From the NCBI RefSeq assembly GCF_018343515.1, contig NZ_JAGYPD010000003.1, positions 388,116-452,115 of the forward strand: a stretch of 64,000 bases of DNA, read 5' to 3'. Source of the stretch: Bacillus sp. FJAT-50079. GTDB lineage: Bacteria; Bacillota; Bacilli; Bacillales; Bacillaceae_C. Within the stretch, counting starts at the first letter, position 1, and every line of letters begins with the position of its first letter. Below are positions 51,967 through 61,853 of the stretch, piece by piece. A program made the translations under genes and the position numbers. Under the pieces are notes generated by a model. That model did not search any database and was not told the DNA's origin. It worked only from the letters and a program-made list of their open reading frames with translations.

Positions 51967-53967
51967 ATGCGGATAGCTGGATTAGCAAGCGGCATGGACA
52001 TTGATTCGATTGTAAAAAACTTAATGATGGCTGAGCGAATGCCATTAGATAAATTAAAACAGAAAAAGCAATTATTAGAATGGAAGCGTGATGATTTCCG
52101 ATCAATCAACACACTTATGCTTAATTTTCGCGATAAACTTTCGCAATTGAAATTAACAGCAAATTATCGAGCAAGAACAGTAACATCGTCAAATGATGAC
52201 CGCGTATCAGCAACGGTTACGAGCGGGGCAGCACAGGCTTCGTATTCTATCTCTCAAGTGGAACAATTGGCTACGGCGGCGACACGGGTGAATGGCGGTG
52301 TAATATCTAAAGGAAATAATAAAATAGATCCAACAAAAACATTGGCGAGTCAGTTAGGGTCGTTTGAGGAAGGTGCTAGTTTCGAATGGAAGTCTGGTGT
52401 CATTCAATCGAAAACGTTTAATAGTACCCAAACGATGAAACTTGAAGGCAAGCCCCTTGAGGCAAGCATAAAAGTAAACGGTAAGAAATATGAGATTGCT
52501 ACTAATAAAGAGCAAATTGGTGATAACGAGGTATTTATCGAGGAAGATGGTACACTTGTTTTTAGTAAAGAATTACCAAAGGATAGCGTAGTGAAAGTGG
52601 ATTACGTACTCGAAAATAAAACTGCAAATTTTACTTATCCAGCAAATGCTGAAACACCGTTAACCATGTGGAATGTTGGGGCGACGGGACTTGCTAGTGC
52701 TACAATAAAGATCAATGGGCAGGAAATAGAAATTGGGAATGCAGACGAAAACGGCAATGCTCAACTTGGTTCATACGGAACAATCAACCTAAAAACAGGA
52801 ACAATTACTTTTGATCAAGATAATGAAGAAATTAAAGAACAAGAAGTAAAAATTGAAGTCACCTACACGCAAAATTACTCTACTTTCAATATTAATACGC
52901 ACACCTCAAAAGGTGAGCAAAATGAGCAGTTTTTTATTACTGACAATGATACGTTAAATAGCGTTATCCGCAAGGTGAACGATTCGGATGCTGGTGTGAC
53001 AATGTTTTACGATTCTTTTACGGATCGAGTGACATTGACGAGAAAAGAAACCGGCGATTTTAATGAAGGTAATGAAATTAATGTCGATGGCGATTTCATT
53101 ACAAAAATTTTAAAATTTGATAATGAAGCAAATAACGAAACCGGCGGTACAAACGCCAAATTCACAATCAATGGTCTTGAAACGCAACGCAATTCCAACA
53201 CTTTCGATATGAGTGGCGTTACGATCACATTAAAACAAACCTTTACAGAAAGCGATGGGACGGTTTCCCTCGCGGTCGCCAATGATTCAAATCAAGTGTT
53301 TGAGAACATTAAAGGGTTTGTGGAGCAATATAATGAGTTAATTGCGGAAATTGGAAAAAAATTAAACGAAGAAAAGCATCGCAGCTATAAGCCGCTTACA
53401 GATGATGAGCGTGAAGATCTTTCGGAAAAGCAACAAGAAAAATGGGAAGAAATGGCTCGGAGCGGTTTGCTAAAAGGTGATCCGATTTTATCCAGTGTGT
53501 TATCGGCAATGCGACTTGATATGTCCAACCCGGTTGAAACACAAGGTCTATTCAAACAACTGGCAAGCATTGGAATTACAACGACAGCAAACTACTTAGA
53601 AGGCGGAAAACTAGAAATTAATGAAGCGAAGTTAAAGGCGGCACTTGAAGAAGATCCAACTTCAGTCGAGAATTTATTTCGCGGCAATGGTACTGGAGCT
53701 GATCGCGGTATCATCCATAAATTGTATGATACTGTTGATGCATCGATGAAGAAGATTCAAGAAAAAGCGGGCCGAGCGACTTCCACGAATCAGCAATTTG
53801 CGATTGGTCGTGAGCTAATAAATGTTGGCGATGGAATCGATCGCTTTGAAGTCAAGATGAAGATGGTGGAAGCACGTTATTGGAAGCAATTTACCGCGAT
53901 GGAAAAGGCGATCCAACGGGCAAATGAACAGTCAGCATTTCTCATGCAGCAGTTTTTTAATTATTAA
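51967..53967 (+). CDS. fliD: Flagellar hook-associated protein 2 (filament cap)
   Basis: 666 aa from the ATG 8 nt after AAAGGAG, giving the classic start RIAGLASGMDIDSIVKNLM. The FliD N domain (residues about 3-100) and C domain (about 400-650, with VEQYNELI and the final NEQSAFLMQQFF) enclose a long variable middle, making it larger than the roughly 500-residue B. subtilis protein. It caps the filament and helps flagellin fold at the tip. Co-transcribed with fliS and fliT. Confidence 0.93.
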   Translation: MRIAGLASGMDIDSIVKNLMMAERMPLDKLKQKKQLLEWKRDDFRSINTLMLNFRDKLSQLKLTANYRARTVTSSNDDRVSATVTSGAAQASYSISQVEQLATAATRVNGGVISKGNNKIDPTKTLASQLGSFEEGASFEWKSGVIQSKTFNSTQTMKLEGKPLEASIKVNGKKYEIATNKEQIGDNEVFIEEDGTLVFSKELPKDSVVKVDYVLENKTANFTYPANAETPLTMWNVGATGLASATIKINGQEIEIGNADENGNAQLGSYGTINLKTGTITFDQDNEEIKEQEVKIEVTYTQNYSTFNINTHTSKGEQNEQFFITDNDTLNSVIRKVNDSDAGVTMFYDSFTDRVTLTRKETGDFNEGNEINVDGDFITKILKFDNEANNETGGTNAKFTINGLETQRNSNTFDMSGVTITLKQTFTESDGTVSLAVANDSNQVFENIKGFVEQYNELIAEIGKKLNEEKHRSYKPLTDDEREDLSEKQQEKWEEMARSGLLKGDPILSSVLSAMRLDMSNPVETQGLFKQLASIGITTTANYLEGGKLEINEAKLKAALEEDPTSVENLFRGNGTGADRGIIHKLYDTVDASMKKIQEKAGRATSTNQQFAIGRELINVGDGIDRFEVKMKMVEARYWKQFTAMEKAIQRANEQSAFLMQQFFNY

Positions 53968-54017
53968 AGGCAGCTATTGAAGAAAGCTAGTGTGTGAATG
54001 AATAAGGGGTTGAAAAA

Positions 54018-54422
54018 ATGGCAAGGAATAATCCGTACCAAGCTTATAAAACGAATGCTGTTACGACAGCATCACCTGGAGAACTAACATTGATGCTCTA
54101 TAATGGTTGTTTAAAATTTATTAACTTGGCCAAAAAAGCAATAGAAGCGAACCAAATTGAGGAAAAAAATACAAATATCAAAAAAGCGCAAAACATTATT
54201 TCAGAATTAATGGTTACGTTAAATATGGATATGGCGATTTCGAAAAATATGATGGCTTTATATGATTACGCACATCGAAAATTAATCGAAGCCAATATTC
54301 ATAATGATACGGCGATGCTCATTGAAGTAGAAGAGCTTATGACGGAATTTAGAGATACGTGGAAGCAAGCCATTCAAGTGAATCGCCAGCAGCAACATAC
54401 AATGGCTAGTGGCGGAGTATAA
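54018..54422 (+). CDS. fliS: Flagellin export chaperone FliS
   Basis: 134 aa, four-helix bundle protein starting ARNNPYQAYKTNAVTTASPG followed by ELTLMLYNG, the standard FliS signature. It binds flagellin's C-terminus in the cytoplasm before export. Overlaps fliT by one base (TAATG). Confidence 0.94.
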   Translation: MARNNPYQAYKTNAVTTASPGELTLMLYNGCLKFINLAKKAIEANQIEEKNTNIKKAQNIISELMVTLNMDMAISKNMMALYDYAHRKLIEANIHNDTAMLIEVEELMTEFRDTWKQAIQVNRQQQHTMASGGV

Positions 54423-54772
54423 TGGAAGTAATCAAGAAATGTTTGCACATTACGGAACAGCTCGTTGTTTTAGCAAAATCAATCGATCATCAAGATCGGG
54501 ATCAGGCAATTGAGCAAATTGAGCAATTACTAAGCGGGCGAGAAGAATTGCTGCCACTCATCAAAGGACCATTTTCGATAGAAGAAAAGAGCCTTGGAGA
54601 GAAGTTAGTGGAACGAGATCGCGAGTTGATGCCATTGCTTGTTAACATCCAAGCGACGGTTCAAAAAGATATCAATGAACTTTCAAGGAAAAGAATTTCC
54701 GCTGGAAAATACGCAAATCCGTATGCGGCAACACAACAGCATGATGGGGCTTTTTATGATAAACGTAAATAA
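54422..54772 (+). CDS. fliT: Flagellar protein FliT-like chaperone
   Basis: 116 aa, mostly helical and weakly conserved, as is normal for FliT. Identity rests on position directly after fliS with start-stop overlap, size and helical nature. In Bacillus it acts as the export chaperone of FliD. Confidence 0.82.
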   Translation: MEVIKKCLHITEQLVVLAKSIDHQDRDQAIEQIEQLLSGREELLPLIKGPFSIEEKSLGEKLVERDRELMPLLVNIQATVQKDINELSRKRISAGKYANPYAATQQHDGAFYDKRK

Positions 54773-54850
54773 TTGGGCGTAATGCACCTCTTGTAACATA
54801 TTTCGCCTTTTTTCCACTAATTGTTGCAAATTCGACAAAAAATTTATGAT

Positions 54851-54885
54851 GATTAAGAAGGATTTCCTTGTGGTATGTAGAAGTA
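54851..54885 (+). promoter_or_regulatory. Overlapping sigma-B and sigma-H type promoters of hpf
   Basis: Sigma-H: GAAGGATTT (54857-54865), 11 bp, GTAGAAGTA (54877-54885), one mismatch to the RnAGGAWWW / RnnGAATWW pattern. Sigma-B: GATTAA (54851-54856), 14 bp, TGGTAT (54871-54876), close to GTTTAA / GGGTAT. B. subtilis hpf (yvyD) is also under both factors. Confidence 0.6.
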
Positions 54886-54920
54886 TATATACATAGCCTT
54901 TAAATAAGGAGGAATTATAT

Positions 54921-55478
54921 ATGCTAAATTACCAAATTCGTGGAGAAAACATCGAGGTTACAGAAGCAATAAGAGATCACATCGAAAAGAAGGTAAGCAA
55001 GTTAGGCCGTTATTTTAATGAATCTCCTGAAGCTAACGTTCACGTTAATTTGAAGGTGAATCCAGATAAAAAAGCAAAAGTCGAAGTAACAATACCGATT
55101 CCGCAACTTGTGCTTCGTGCTGAAGAGACGCATGATGATTTATATGCGGCAGTCGATCTAATTGTAGACAAACTTGAACGACAAATTCGTAAACATAAAA
55201 CAAAAGTGAATCGGAAATTCCGTGAAAAAGGAAATGTAAATGAGTTCTTCTCAACAAGGGTGAATGATACTGCTGTTGCACTTGAAGAGGAAGAAGAGGA
55301 ATTAAATATTGTCAGAACGAAACGCTTTGATTTAAAACCAATGGATAGTGAAGAAGCGGTCTTGCAAATGAACCTATTAGGACATAGCTTCTTTATATAT
55401 ACGGATGCTGAAACAGACGGAACACATATCGTGTATCGCCGCCGGGACGGCAAGTATGGCTTGATTGAAACGAACTAA
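54921..55478 (+). CDS. hpf: Ribosome hibernation promoting factor, long form
   Basis: 185 aa. N-terminal S30AE domain (residues 1-100, YQIRGENIEVTEAIRDHIEKK) binds the 30S subunit; after a linker the C-terminal dimerisation domain (about 128-185, KRFDLKPMDSEEAVLQMNLL, HSFFIYTDAET) joins two ribosomes into inactive 100S particles. Position between fliT and secA is as in B. subtilis, and stress promoters precede it. Confidence 0.95.
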   Translation: MLNYQIRGENIEVTEAIRDHIEKKVSKLGRYFNESPEANVHVNLKVNPDKKAKVEVTIPIPQLVLRAEETHDDLYAAVDLIVDKLERQIRKHKTKVNRKFREKGNVNEFFSTRVNDTAVALEEEEEELNIVRTKRFDLKPMDSEEAVLQMNLLGHSFFIYTDAETDGTHIVYRRRDGKYGLIETN

Positions 55479-55488
55479 ATATATGATC

Positions 55489-55524
55489 AATCCTGAAGAA
55501 AATGGATTTTTCTTCAGGATTTTT
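55489..55524 (+). terminator. Terminator after hpf
   Basis: AATCCTGAAGAA (55489-55500) pairs with TTCTTCAGGATT (55510-55521), followed by T. Confidence 0.88.
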
Positions 55525-55682
55525 ATGTTTTTGTCGAAGGAAACTATAATCAATCAGTAAAACGGGATCATATATCCGCATTTTTATGATTATAATAGGA
55601 CCTATCTGAAGCGGATAGAAAATCATGCGACTGTTCCTAGGAAAGACATTTGTTCTATTTTTTAGAAGGAAGCTGATTTTAC

Positions 55683-56240
55683 ATGAAACAAACAGACATT
55701 TTTATTGCTTTTTTTCGATCGGGCATTCTAGGATTTGGCGGTGGACCTTCTGCTATTCCGCTTGTACATCGCGAGGTCGTTACAACATTCAAATGGATGA
55801 ATGATGAAGAGTTCTCAGATGTGCTTGCACTAGCAAATACACTTCCTGGTCCAATTAATACGAAGATGGCTGGATATATCGGATGGAGAGTGGGCGGATT
55901 TTTTGGCATGATCAACGCGCTTATTGCCACCGCCGTCCCAACGGTCATACTTATGATTATTTTTTTAACACTACTTACAAGTCATAAAGATAAGCCGTGG
56001 GTTGCGGGAATGTCCAAAGCTGTCATCCCAGTAGCCGGTGTTTTGATGGGAATCTTAACTTGGGATTTTATTAAGAAGTCGAGGGCATCCTTTGGCTGGA
56101 TACCGGTATTATTTATAATCATATTAAGTGTTGTGCTCATGCAATTTTTCAATATTCATCCTGCAATATTAATTCTTGCCTTACTTGGAATGGCCTTCTT
56201 CCCTCTTAGAAAAAAAGGTGAAAAAGGAGATCAATCATGA
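55683..56240 (+). CDS. Chromate transporter family protein, short form, subunit 1
   Basis: 185 aa, five to six helices, a single CHR domain. FRSGILGFGGGPSAIPLVHREVV and the NTLPGPINTKMAGYIGW motif are diagnostic. Short CHR proteins work as pairs, with the partner encoded by the next gene (ATGA overlap). The family exports chromate in some bacteria; here the substrate is not certain. It is inserted between hpf and secA, which are adjacent in B. subtilis. Confidence 0.88.
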   Translation: MKQTDIFIAFFRSGILGFGGGPSAIPLVHREVVTTFKWMNDEEFSDVLALANTLPGPINTKMAGYIGWRVGGFFGMINALIATAVPTVILMIIFLTLLTSHKDKPWVAGMSKAVIPVAGVLMGILTWDFIKKSRASFGWIPVLFIIILSVVLMQFFNIHPAILILALLGMAFFPLRKKGEKGDQS

Positions 56241-56773
56241 TTTACTGGCAAATCTTTCTGGCGTTTTTTATTCCAGGCATTCTCGGTTATGGCGGGGGCC
56301 CGTCGTCTATTCCTCTCATCGAAAATGAAGTTGTTGGACGCTATGGGTGGCTAACGGTGAATGAATTTAGTGAAGTACTTGCACTTGGCAATGCGCTTCC
56401 TGGTCCGATTGCAACAAAAATGGCGGGTTACATCGGCTATGAGCAGGCAGGAGTTCTCGGAGCTATCGTTGCTTTATTTGCTACAATCGCTCCTTCACTT
56501 ATTATGATGCTGGCTTTGCTTAGTTTATTATTAACCTTTAAAAATTCCCCCCAAGTGAAAAGAATGACGCAGCTTGTTCGACCAGTGATTGCTGTGCTGC
56601 TTGGCATGATGACTGTGAATTTTTTTGTTACTTCGATATCAATGGATGGTTCAGGCTATTTCCATACAATTTTAATCGGTGTTGTGAGCTTGCTACTGTT
56701 CGAAAAATGGAAAATCCACCCTGCTTACGTTATTGCAGGGGCCCTTGTGTATGGGGCTCTATTTTTACAATAG
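56237..56773 (+). CDS. Chromate transporter family protein, short form, subunit 2
   Basis: 178 aa, five to six helices, same motifs (ILGYGGGPSSIPLIENEVV, NALPGPIATKMAGYIGY). It overlaps the first gene by 4 bp and presumably forms a heterodimer with it in opposite membrane orientation. Confidence 0.88.
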   Translation: MIYWQIFLAFFIPGILGYGGGPSSIPLIENEVVGRYGWLTVNEFSEVLALGNALPGPIATKMAGYIGYEQAGVLGAIVALFATIAPSLIMMLALLSLLLTFKNSPQVKRMTQLVRPVIAVLLGMMTVNFFVTSISMDGSGYFHTILIGVVSLLLFEKWKIHPAYVIAGALVYGALFLQ

Positions 56774-56785
56774 ATAAAGATGACT

Positions 56786-56807
56786 CGCGATTAATGGCTA
56801 AATCGCG
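56786..56807 (+). terminator. Hairpin after the chromate-transporter pair
   Basis: CGCGATT (56786-56792) pairs with AATCGCG (56801-56807); no T-run, so termination is doubtful. Confidence 0.4.
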
Positions 56808-56972
56808 CCACCATTGAACATGGTTTCCATTAGTGTTAAAATTAATTAGATGGTCAGTCTCTTTTTGTGTAAATAACATCAATGAATTGACGATAACAAA
56901 TGGGTTATTTTCAATAAATAGATAGAATGAATAAGTATCGCCCATATATTGATAATAAAGGGAGCGTTATGA

Positions 56973-59486
56973 ATGGTTGCTATTCTCAATAAACTTTTTG
57001 ATCCAAATAAACGCGAATTAAAACGTCTTGATAAAATTGCTGAACAAGTATTGAACTTGGCATCTCAAATGGAAGCTTTAACGGATGACCAGCTACGTGA
57101 AAAAACGGAAGAGTTCAAGAAGCGTTATCAAGATGGCGAACAATTGGATGATTTACTTGTTGAAGCTTTTGCTGTTGTTCGTGAAGGTGCGCGAAGAGTA
57201 CTCGGTCTTTATCCATATCCTGTGCAAATTATGGGGGGAGCTGCCCTTCATGAAGGCAATATCGCTGAAATGAAAACAGGTGAAGGGAAAACATTGACAG
57301 CAACGATGCCTGTTTATTTAAACGCGCTTACCGGAAAAGGCGTGCATGTCGTGACAGTCAACGAATACTTGGCAAGCCGTGACGCCACGGAAATGGGTGA
57401 GCTCTATGAGTTTCTCGGTTTAACAGTTGGTATTAACTTAAACAGCATGTCGAAAGAAGAAAAACAAGCGGCTTATGCTGCTGATATCACATATGGAACA
57501 AATAATGAATTTGGTTTCGATTATTTACGTGACAATATGGTTCTTTATACAGAGCAAAGAGTGCAAAGACCTTTGCATTTTGCCGTTATTGACGAGGTTG
57601 ACTCGATCTTAATTGATGAAGCGAGAACACCGCTTATTATTTCGGGACAGGCACAAAAATCCACCCAATTGTATAAATTGGCAAACTCATTCGTAACCAT
57701 GTTGAAAAAAGAAGAAGACTATACGTATGATGAAAAAACAAAAGGGGTTCAGTTAACAGAGGAAGGGATAAATAAGGCTGAACGATCCTTTAGAATTGAT
57801 AACTTATTTGATATTACGCATGTGACTTTAAACCACCACATTAATCAAGCGTTAAAAGCACATGTCAGCATGCACCTTGATGTTGATTATGTCGTACAAG
57901 AAGGCGAAATCATCATCGTCGATCAGTTTACAGGACGATTGATGAAAGGGCGACGCTTTAGTGATGGCTTGCATCAAGCGATCGAGGCAAAAGAAGCAGT
58001 CGATATTCAAAACGAATCGATGACAATGGCGACAATTACGTTCCAAAACTTTTTCAGAATGTATGAAAAGCTTGCTGGGATGACGGGAACGGCGAAAACA
58101 GAAGAAGAAGAGTTTCGCAACATCTACAATATGCGCGTTATTGCAATTCCAACAAATAAACCAATTGAGAGGGAAGACCGCCCTGATTTAATTTATGCTT
58201 CGATGGAAGGGAAATTTCGTGCGGTAGTTGAAGATATTGCCGAGCGCCATAAAATGGGACAGCCGGTCCTTGTTGGTACGGTAGCAATTGAAACATCCGA
58301 GTTAATCTCATCAATGCTGACGAAAAAAGGGGTTAGACATAATGTATTGAACGCTAAAAACCATGGCAGGGAAGCGGAAATCATTATGGAAGCTGGACAA
58401 CAAGGAGCCGTCACAATTGCAACAAATATGGCGGGACGCGGAACAGATATTAAGCTCGGTGAAGGGGTAAAAGAATTAGGTGGCCTTGCGGTAGTTGGGA
58501 CCGAGCGTCATGAATCACGAAGAATCGATAATCAGCTTCGTGGTCGTTCAGGACGTCAAGGTGATCCTGGGGTAACCCAATTTTATTTATCAATGGAAGA
58601 CGAGCTCATGCGTCGCTTTGGCTCTGACAACATGAAATCGATGATGGAACGGATGGGAATGGATGATTCTCAGCCAATACAAAGTAGAATGGTGTCAAAA
58701 GCTGTTGAATCCGCCCAAAAACGAGTCGAAGGGAATAACTTTGATGCTCGTAAACAGCTTTTACAATATGATGATGTGTTAAGGCAACAACGGGAAATTA
58801 TGTATCAACAACGTAATGATGTAATGGAATCGGAAAATCTTCGTGAGATATTAGAAGGAATGATTCGTTCTGTCATTGAAAGAACAGTTGATGCATACAC
58901 ACCAAAAACGGAAGACGAAGAAAATTGGAATTTACAAGGGATTATTGATTACTTAAGTGCGAATTTACTTCCTGAAGGTGATATAAGCGTCAATGATTTG
59001 ATGAGAAAAGATCCGGAAGAGATGGTCGAACTTATTTTTGAGAAAGTAAAAGTTCGCTATGATGAAAAAGAAGAGAAATTAACACCTGAGCAAATGCGGG
59101 AATTTGAGAAGGTCATCTTGCTTCGTTCTGTTGATACGAAATGGATTGATCATATTGATGCGATGGAGCAATTGCGTCAAGGTATTCACTTGCGAGCATA
59201 CGGTCAAATTGACCCACTTAGAGAATATCAGCATGAAGGCTTCGCAATGTTTGAAAGTATGGTAGCGGCAATTGAAGAAGATGCAGCAAAATACGTCATG
59301 AAGGCCGAAATTCGCAATAATCTTGAGCGCGAAGAAGTCGCTAAAGGACAAGCGGTGAATCCGAAAGAGGAAGGCGGTCCAGTCAAAAAACAGCCGGCTC
59401 GTAAATCAGAAAATATTGGACGTAATACACCGTGTCCATGTGGAAGCGGGAAAAAATATAAACATTGTCACGGTCGATTAGCATAA
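56973..59486 (+). CDS. secA: Preprotein translocase ATPase SecA
   Basis: 837 aa, full length. Walker [12 protein letters not shown], the [15 protein letters not shown] region, the [12 protein letters not shown] and [11 protein letters not shown] helicase motifs, and a C-terminal zinc-binding [13 protein letters not shown] tail that contacts SecB-like partners or lipids. It drives secreted proteins through SecYEG. An out-of-frame ATG four bases upstream is not the start. Confidence 0.97.
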   Translation: MVAILNKLFDPNKRELKRLDKIAEQVLNLASQMEALTDDQLREKTEEFKKRYQDGEQLDDLLVEAFAVVREGARRVLGLYPYPVQIMGGAALHEGNIAEMKTGEGKTLTATMPVYLNALTGKGVHVVTVNEYLASRDATEMGELYEFLGLTVGINLNSMSKEEKQAAYAADITYGTNNEFGFDYLRDNMVLYTEQRVQRPLHFAVIDEVDSILIDEARTPLIISGQAQKSTQLYKLANSFVTMLKKEEDYTYDEKTKGVQLTEEGINKAERSFRIDNLFDITHVTLNHHINQALKAHVSMHLDVDYVVQEGEIIIVDQFTGRLMKGRRFSDGLHQAIEAKEAVDIQNESMTMATITFQNFFRMYEKLAGMTGTAKTEEEEFRNIYNMRVIAIPTNKPIEREDRPDLIYASMEGKFRAVVEDIAERHKMGQPVLVGTVAIETSELISSMLTKKGVRHNVLNAKNHGREAEIIMEAGQQGAVTIATNMAGRGTDIKLGEGVKELGGLAVVGTERHESRRIDNQLRGRSGRQGDPGVTQFYLSMEDELMRRFGSDNMKSMMERMGMDDSQPIQSRMVSKAVESAQKRVEGNNFDARKQLLQYDDVLRQQREIMYQQRNDVMESENLREILEGMIRSVIERTVDAYTPKTEDEENWNLQGIIDYLSANLLPEGDISVNDLMRKDPEEMVELIFEKVKVRYDEKEEKLTPEQMREFEKVILLRSVDTKWIDHIDAMEQLRQGIHLRAYGQIDPLREYQHEGFAMFESMVAAIEEDAAKYVMKAEIRNNLEREEVAKGQAVNPKEEGGPVKKQPARKSENIGRNTPCPCGSGKKYKHCHGRLA

Positions 59487-59545
59487 GTTGACAAAAGAAC
59501 AGCTGATTTACAACGTAGGAAATTTTCAAAATCGAGGTGGAAGAA

Positions 59546-60644
59546 ATGGAATTATTTGAAGTAAGAACGGAATTGGAAAGAGCAAAAGAACGGTTAGCCG
59601 ATTTTAGGGGGTCTCTTTGACTTAGATGAAAAAGAGACAAGAATTGCTGAGCTTGATGAAAAAATGCTTGAACCTGGATTCTGGGATGACCAGCAAGCAG
59701 CGCAAGCCGTTATCAATGAAGCAAATGGAATTAAGGACGTCGTAAACGAATTTAAAGAGCTTGCTGAAACATACGAGAATCTAGATCTGACGCAGGAGCT
59801 TGTAAAAGAAGAAGCAGATCCTGATCTTGAAGCAGAGCTTGAGGCGGAATTAAAAGATTTAATTCACCGTCTCAATGACTTCGAGTTACAGCTTTTACTA
59901 AGTGAACCGTATGATAAAAACAATGCATTGCTTGAACTTCACCCAGGTGCGGGAGGAACAGAATCGCAAGATTGGGGTTCGATTCTTCTGCGCATGTATA
60001 CGCGCTGGGCAGAGAAGAAAGGCTTTAAAGTAGAAACGATTGACTATTTACCGGGGGATGAAGCAGGGATCAAAAGTGTTACGCTGCTCATTAAAGGCCA
60101 TAATGCGTACGGCTATTTAAAAGCAGAAAAAGGTGTTCATCGCCTTGTGCGCATCTCGCCATTTGATTCTTCAGGTCGTCGCCATACTTCTTTCGTTTCA
60201 TGTGATGTGGTGCCAGAATTTACCGGCGACATCGAGATTGAAATTCGCACTGAAGATATTAAAATTGACACATATCGGGCAAGTGGTGCAGGTGGTCAGC
60301 ACGTAAATACGACAGACTCGGCCGTACGGATCACACATACGCCAACTGGAATTGTTGTTACATGTCAAAACGAACGTTCACAAATCAAAAACCGTGAGCA
60401 AGCGATGAAGTTTTTGAAGGCAAAGCTTTATCAACGCGAAATTGAAGAACAAGAAAAAGCGATGGCGGAAATTCGTGGGGAACAAAAGGAAATTGGCTGG
60501 GGAAGCCAAATCCGTTCTTACGTATACCATCCATATTCAATGGTAAAAGATCATCGGACAAATACGGAAGTCGGAAATGTTCATGCGGTTGCCGATGGTG
60601 ACATTGATCCATTTATTAATGCTTATTTACGATCAAGACTGTAA
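59546..60644 (+). CDS. prfB: Peptide chain release factor 2, expressed by programmed +1 frameshift
   Basis: Two frames: 59546-59617 encodes [20 protein letters not shown] and RGSL, then an in-frame TGA (59618-59620); skipping T59618 continues as [12 protein letters not shown] to the TAA at 60642. The total is 365 residues. The GGQ motif (SGAGGQHVN) and the RF2 domain around it are intact. RF2 reads UGA and UAA stop codons, so low RF2 raises frameshifting, an autoregulatory loop. It follows secA as in B. subtilis. The zero-frame ORF starting later is only the second part. Confidence 0.97.
59606..59621 (+). promoter_or_regulatory. prfB programmed frameshift site
   Basis: AGGGGG (59606-59611) is an internal Shine-Dalgarno-like element just before the slippery CTT (59615-59617), TGA (59618-59620) and C59621, the standard RF2 shift signal CTT-TGA-C. 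Confidence 0.95.
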
Positions 60645-60650
60645 TACGAC

Positions 60651-60689
60651 GAAAGATGAGTACATGAAGTTTCTGTGTACTCATCTTTC
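60651..60689 (+). terminator. Strong hairpin after prfB
   Basis: GAAAGATGAGTACA (60651-60664) pairs with TGTACTCATCTTTC (60676-60689), a perfect 14-bp stem. The T-run is interrupted. Confidence 0.65.
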
Positions 60690-60845
60690 ACATTTCAGAT
60701 ACAATTTAGCGAACGTAAGCAGGTCAAGGCTGGATGATCTCTGATTGCTTAAAATCCCATTAACACGCTGGAGCAATATTGTTTTAAAAAGAAGAATTGT
60801 TGGTATACTAAAATAGAGCAATCATTTATAAGGAGCTGGATTCAG

Positions 60846-61169
60846 TTGAAAAAAATTCTAACTGTATTAATGGGCGTTACGATGGCAATTATCCTTTCTG
60901 CTTGCGGCGGCGGAGATAAAAATGCCGGTAACGGCGGTGAAGCCACAGCGATGGATGCTGAACAACTTGTAAATAGAAGCTGTATTAGTTGTCATGGTGA
61001 AAACTTAGAAGGTCGTGGCAATTATCCTGCATTGAATGATGTAGGCTCAAGGTTAACAGAAGCTGAAATTTTAGACGTAATTGAAAACGGAAGACCAGGA
61101 ATGCCAAAAGGAATTTATAAAGGCGAAGACGCAGAAAAAATCGCTGAATGGCTAGCAGAAAAAAAGTAA
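60846..61169 (+). CDS. cccB: Cytochrome c551, membrane-anchored lipoprotein
   Basis: 107 aa from a TTG start. Lipoprotein signal (MGVTMAIILSAC, lipid Cys near residue 20), a Gly/Asn-rich linker, then a small cytochrome c domain with the haem motif CISCH and a Met in RPGMPKG as sixth ligand. It carries electrons at the outer face of the membrane. Position after prfB is as for cccB in B. subtilis. Confidence 0.93.
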   Translation: MKKILTVLMGVTMAIILSACGGGDKNAGNGGEATAMDAEQLVNRSCISCHGENLEGRGNYPALNDVGSRLTEAEILDVIENGRPGMPKGIYKGEDAEKIAEWLAEKK

Positions 61170-61175
61170 GTTAAT

Positions 61176-61217
61176 AAAAAACGCAATTGCTACACGGATA
61201 GCAATTGCGTTTTTTTT
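61176..61217 (+). terminator. Terminator after cccB
   Basis: AAAAACGCAATTGCTA (61176-61191) pairs with TAGCAATTGCGTTTTT (61199-61214), within a T-run. Confidence 0.92.
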
Positions 61218-61250
61218 GTTTGAGTTTAAGAATATTATTGTAAATGTGAT

Positions 61251-61474
61251 CTAAAGTCCGTTTCTTGTTCAGTATCGTGAACATTGTCCATGAGGTATTC
61301 TATAATGGACAGAATCTCGTGAAAAATCGTGCATATTGTTCATAAGGTATCCTTTAAAGTCCTGTTTCCCGTATAAAATTAAGTACGCTGTCCAAAAGGC
61401 GCTCCCTAATGGACAGAATCTCGTATAAAGTCGGGCATACTGTCCGTGAACCATCCTCTAAAGTCCGATTCAGT
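61251..61474 (+). repeat. Block of about two 104-bp repeats related to the 36.4-kb array
   Basis: CTAAAGTCC-like landmarks occur at 61251, 61354 and 61458 (spacing 103 and 104 bp), each followed after about 50 bp by a second half beginning with TAATGGACAGAATCTCGT. The half-unit scheme TCTAA-N-GTCC-GTTTC-CGTATAAA-N-TGTCC is shared with the large array. No coding potential. From 61475 to 61664 nothing else is seen. Confidence 0.7.
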
Positions 61475-61664
61475 TTAAAACTAGTCAAAGTCAGTCAATG
61501 AACATTCAGCCCCCCGGCTAAAGGGCATGCTAACTTCATTTTAGGCAAGAACCAAAGGACTTATTTTATTGTGTAAAAAGTCATATGAAAAAGGGATTAG
61601 CGAAATGTTTCGAATATTGATAGAGAAACGTAAAATTGAAATGAAATTGTAATATAGATTTCTC

Positions 61665-61692
61665 TTAACATATCAAAATCTGATGTTATAAT
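61665..61692 (+). promoter_or_regulatory. Sigma-A promoter of ftsEX
   Basis: TTAACA (61665-61670), 16 bp, TATAAT (61687-61692), giving a leader of about 155 nt before ftsE. Confidence 0.7.
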
Positions 61693-61853
61693 TAGTTTGG
61701 GACTAAGATTCGTCAGTACATGTCGAATCATCTCAATAAATGCCGCTAAGCGGACAATCATACGAAATAACCATCTTTTTGTTCTGAAAAATATTGCATG
61801 TTAGGAACAAAACCACTTCGATGGCACAAGTTGGTATAGGCCAGGTGATGATT

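Noticed and set aside
61475-61853. A riboswitch or T-box leader before ftsE
   Set aside because: A normal sigma-A promoter and a 155-nt AT-rich leader are present, but no conserved T-box, specifier or known riboswitch motif was recognised.
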